A stretch of 14,182 nt of DNA from an uncultured Clostridia bacterium (GTDB taxonomy: Bacteria; Bacillota; Clostridia; Saccharofermentanales; Fastidiosipilaceae), in contig CAMXYS010000034.1 of assembly GCA_947253135.1 (NCBI GenBank), positions 1 to 14,182 on the forward strand, in the 5' to 3' direction. Numbering within the stretch: the stretch's first letter is position 1; each line of letters starts with the position of its first letter. The notes beneath the pieces are model-generated. The model had not been told where the DNA came from and did not search any database. It saw nothing but the letters and a program-made list of their open reading frames with translations. Below, one piece after another: positions 13,883 to 14,182 of the stretch. A program made the translations under genes and the position numbers.

Positions 13883-14182
13883 TTAGGCGATTATCCCTTT
13901 GGCTTTGGTCGATTCCGCTACTGAGTCGTATGAGGACCAGTAATGATGCTCTCCAAGCGGTTTCCAGGATTCAACAACATAGAATTCGTCACTGGCATCG
14001 TTATATCCTGAAATGAGGAGAAAATGACCCGAGGAAACAGACCGACTCCAGTAAGGGGGTATAGGCTTTTTGTAATGAAAGGATAGCTAACAGCAATTTT
14101 TTAAAATCTTCATTTCCTGCTCTCTCTTTCTAGTAAAGCATTGCTTTTTGTTCTTGTTTTACAGGCTTGCCCATGCTCAAAT
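13883..14182 (-). pseudogene. Broken C-terminal remnant of a probable C39-like peptidase gene
   Basis: On the minus strand a 67-codon frame (14086 down to the TAA at 13883-13885) encodes SSGHFLLISGYNDASDEFYV and EHHYWSSYDSVAESTKAKGI, which resembles the end of C39-family (papain-like) peptidases: the GH-(F/Y)-x-x-(I/V)-x-GY strand with the catalytic His, then a 'W-x-SYD' tail. Upstream this frame meets a TAG at 14087-14089. The neighbouring frame carries a coding-looking stretch (NEDFKKLLLAILSLQKAYTP) that could join it if one base changed near the five-G run at 14055-14059, but that frame has its own stop at 14130-14132. So the gene is damaged, or the sequence has errors here. The window ends before the expected catalytic Cys. 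It ends 48 bases before the lipoprotein start and could share its transcript. Confidence 0.5.

Noticed and set aside
13544..14016. Plus-strand frames opposite the lipoprotein N-terminus and upstream region
   Set aside because: The minus-strand lipoprotein has a signal peptide, lipobox and strong ribosome binding site; the plus frames are low-complexity shadows.

Overview
The window looks like chromosomal DNA of an anaerobic Gram-positive bacterium of the Bacillota, most likely a member of the Clostridia with fairly high G+C. The reasons are strong purine-rich ribosome binding sites with frequent GTG/TTG starts, an NAD-linked dihydroorotate dehydrogenase pair (PyrK/PyrD type 1B), a clostridial style of histidyl-tRNA synthetase, a PheB-type ACT protein ahead of hom, and a lipoprotein with a lipobox. 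The genus cannot be fixed from the sequence.

Layout. (1) 1-6409, plus strand: a pyrimidine biosynthesis cluster, with the tail of a probable type-2 pyrF, then carB, pyrK, pyrD and an unusual pyrE-like phosphoribosyltransferase. CarB makes carbamoyl phosphate; PyrD/PyrK oxidise dihydroorotate with NAD+; the PyrE-like protein should attach orotate to PRPP; PyrF decarboxylates OMP to UMP. carA, pyrB and pyrC are not in the window. A good match to an arginine repressor (ARG) box precedes carB. (2) 6435-7643, minus strand: mutY, convergent with pyrE. (3) 7723-9598, plus strand: hisS and rdgB, divergent from mutY, ending in a clear intrinsic terminator at 9668-9698. (4) 9730-12406, plus strand: an extended -10 promoter, a PheB-like ACT-domain protein with a TTG start, hom (homoserine dehydrogenase with a reduced C-terminal regulatory region), and a six-helix membrane protein of unknown function. 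(5) 12410-12453: a 13-bp perfect hairpin shared by two convergent transcripts. (6) 12470-14182, minus strand, visibly more A/T-rich: a secreted lipoprotein of unknown function, preceded by the C-terminal piece of what looks like a C39-like peptidase gene broken by a stop and a probable frameshift.

Most of the window is ordinary housekeeping metabolism and genome maintenance. I see no phage, insertion sequence, CRISPR, tRNA or rRNA, and no convincing new multi-gene system. The points most worth a second look are the PyrE-like enzyme with a degenerate PRPP motif and long C-terminal extension, the ARG box in front of a carB that has no carA beside it, the separation of ACT domain and homoserine dehydrogenase, and the orphan lipoprotein with its damaged peptidase neighbour.
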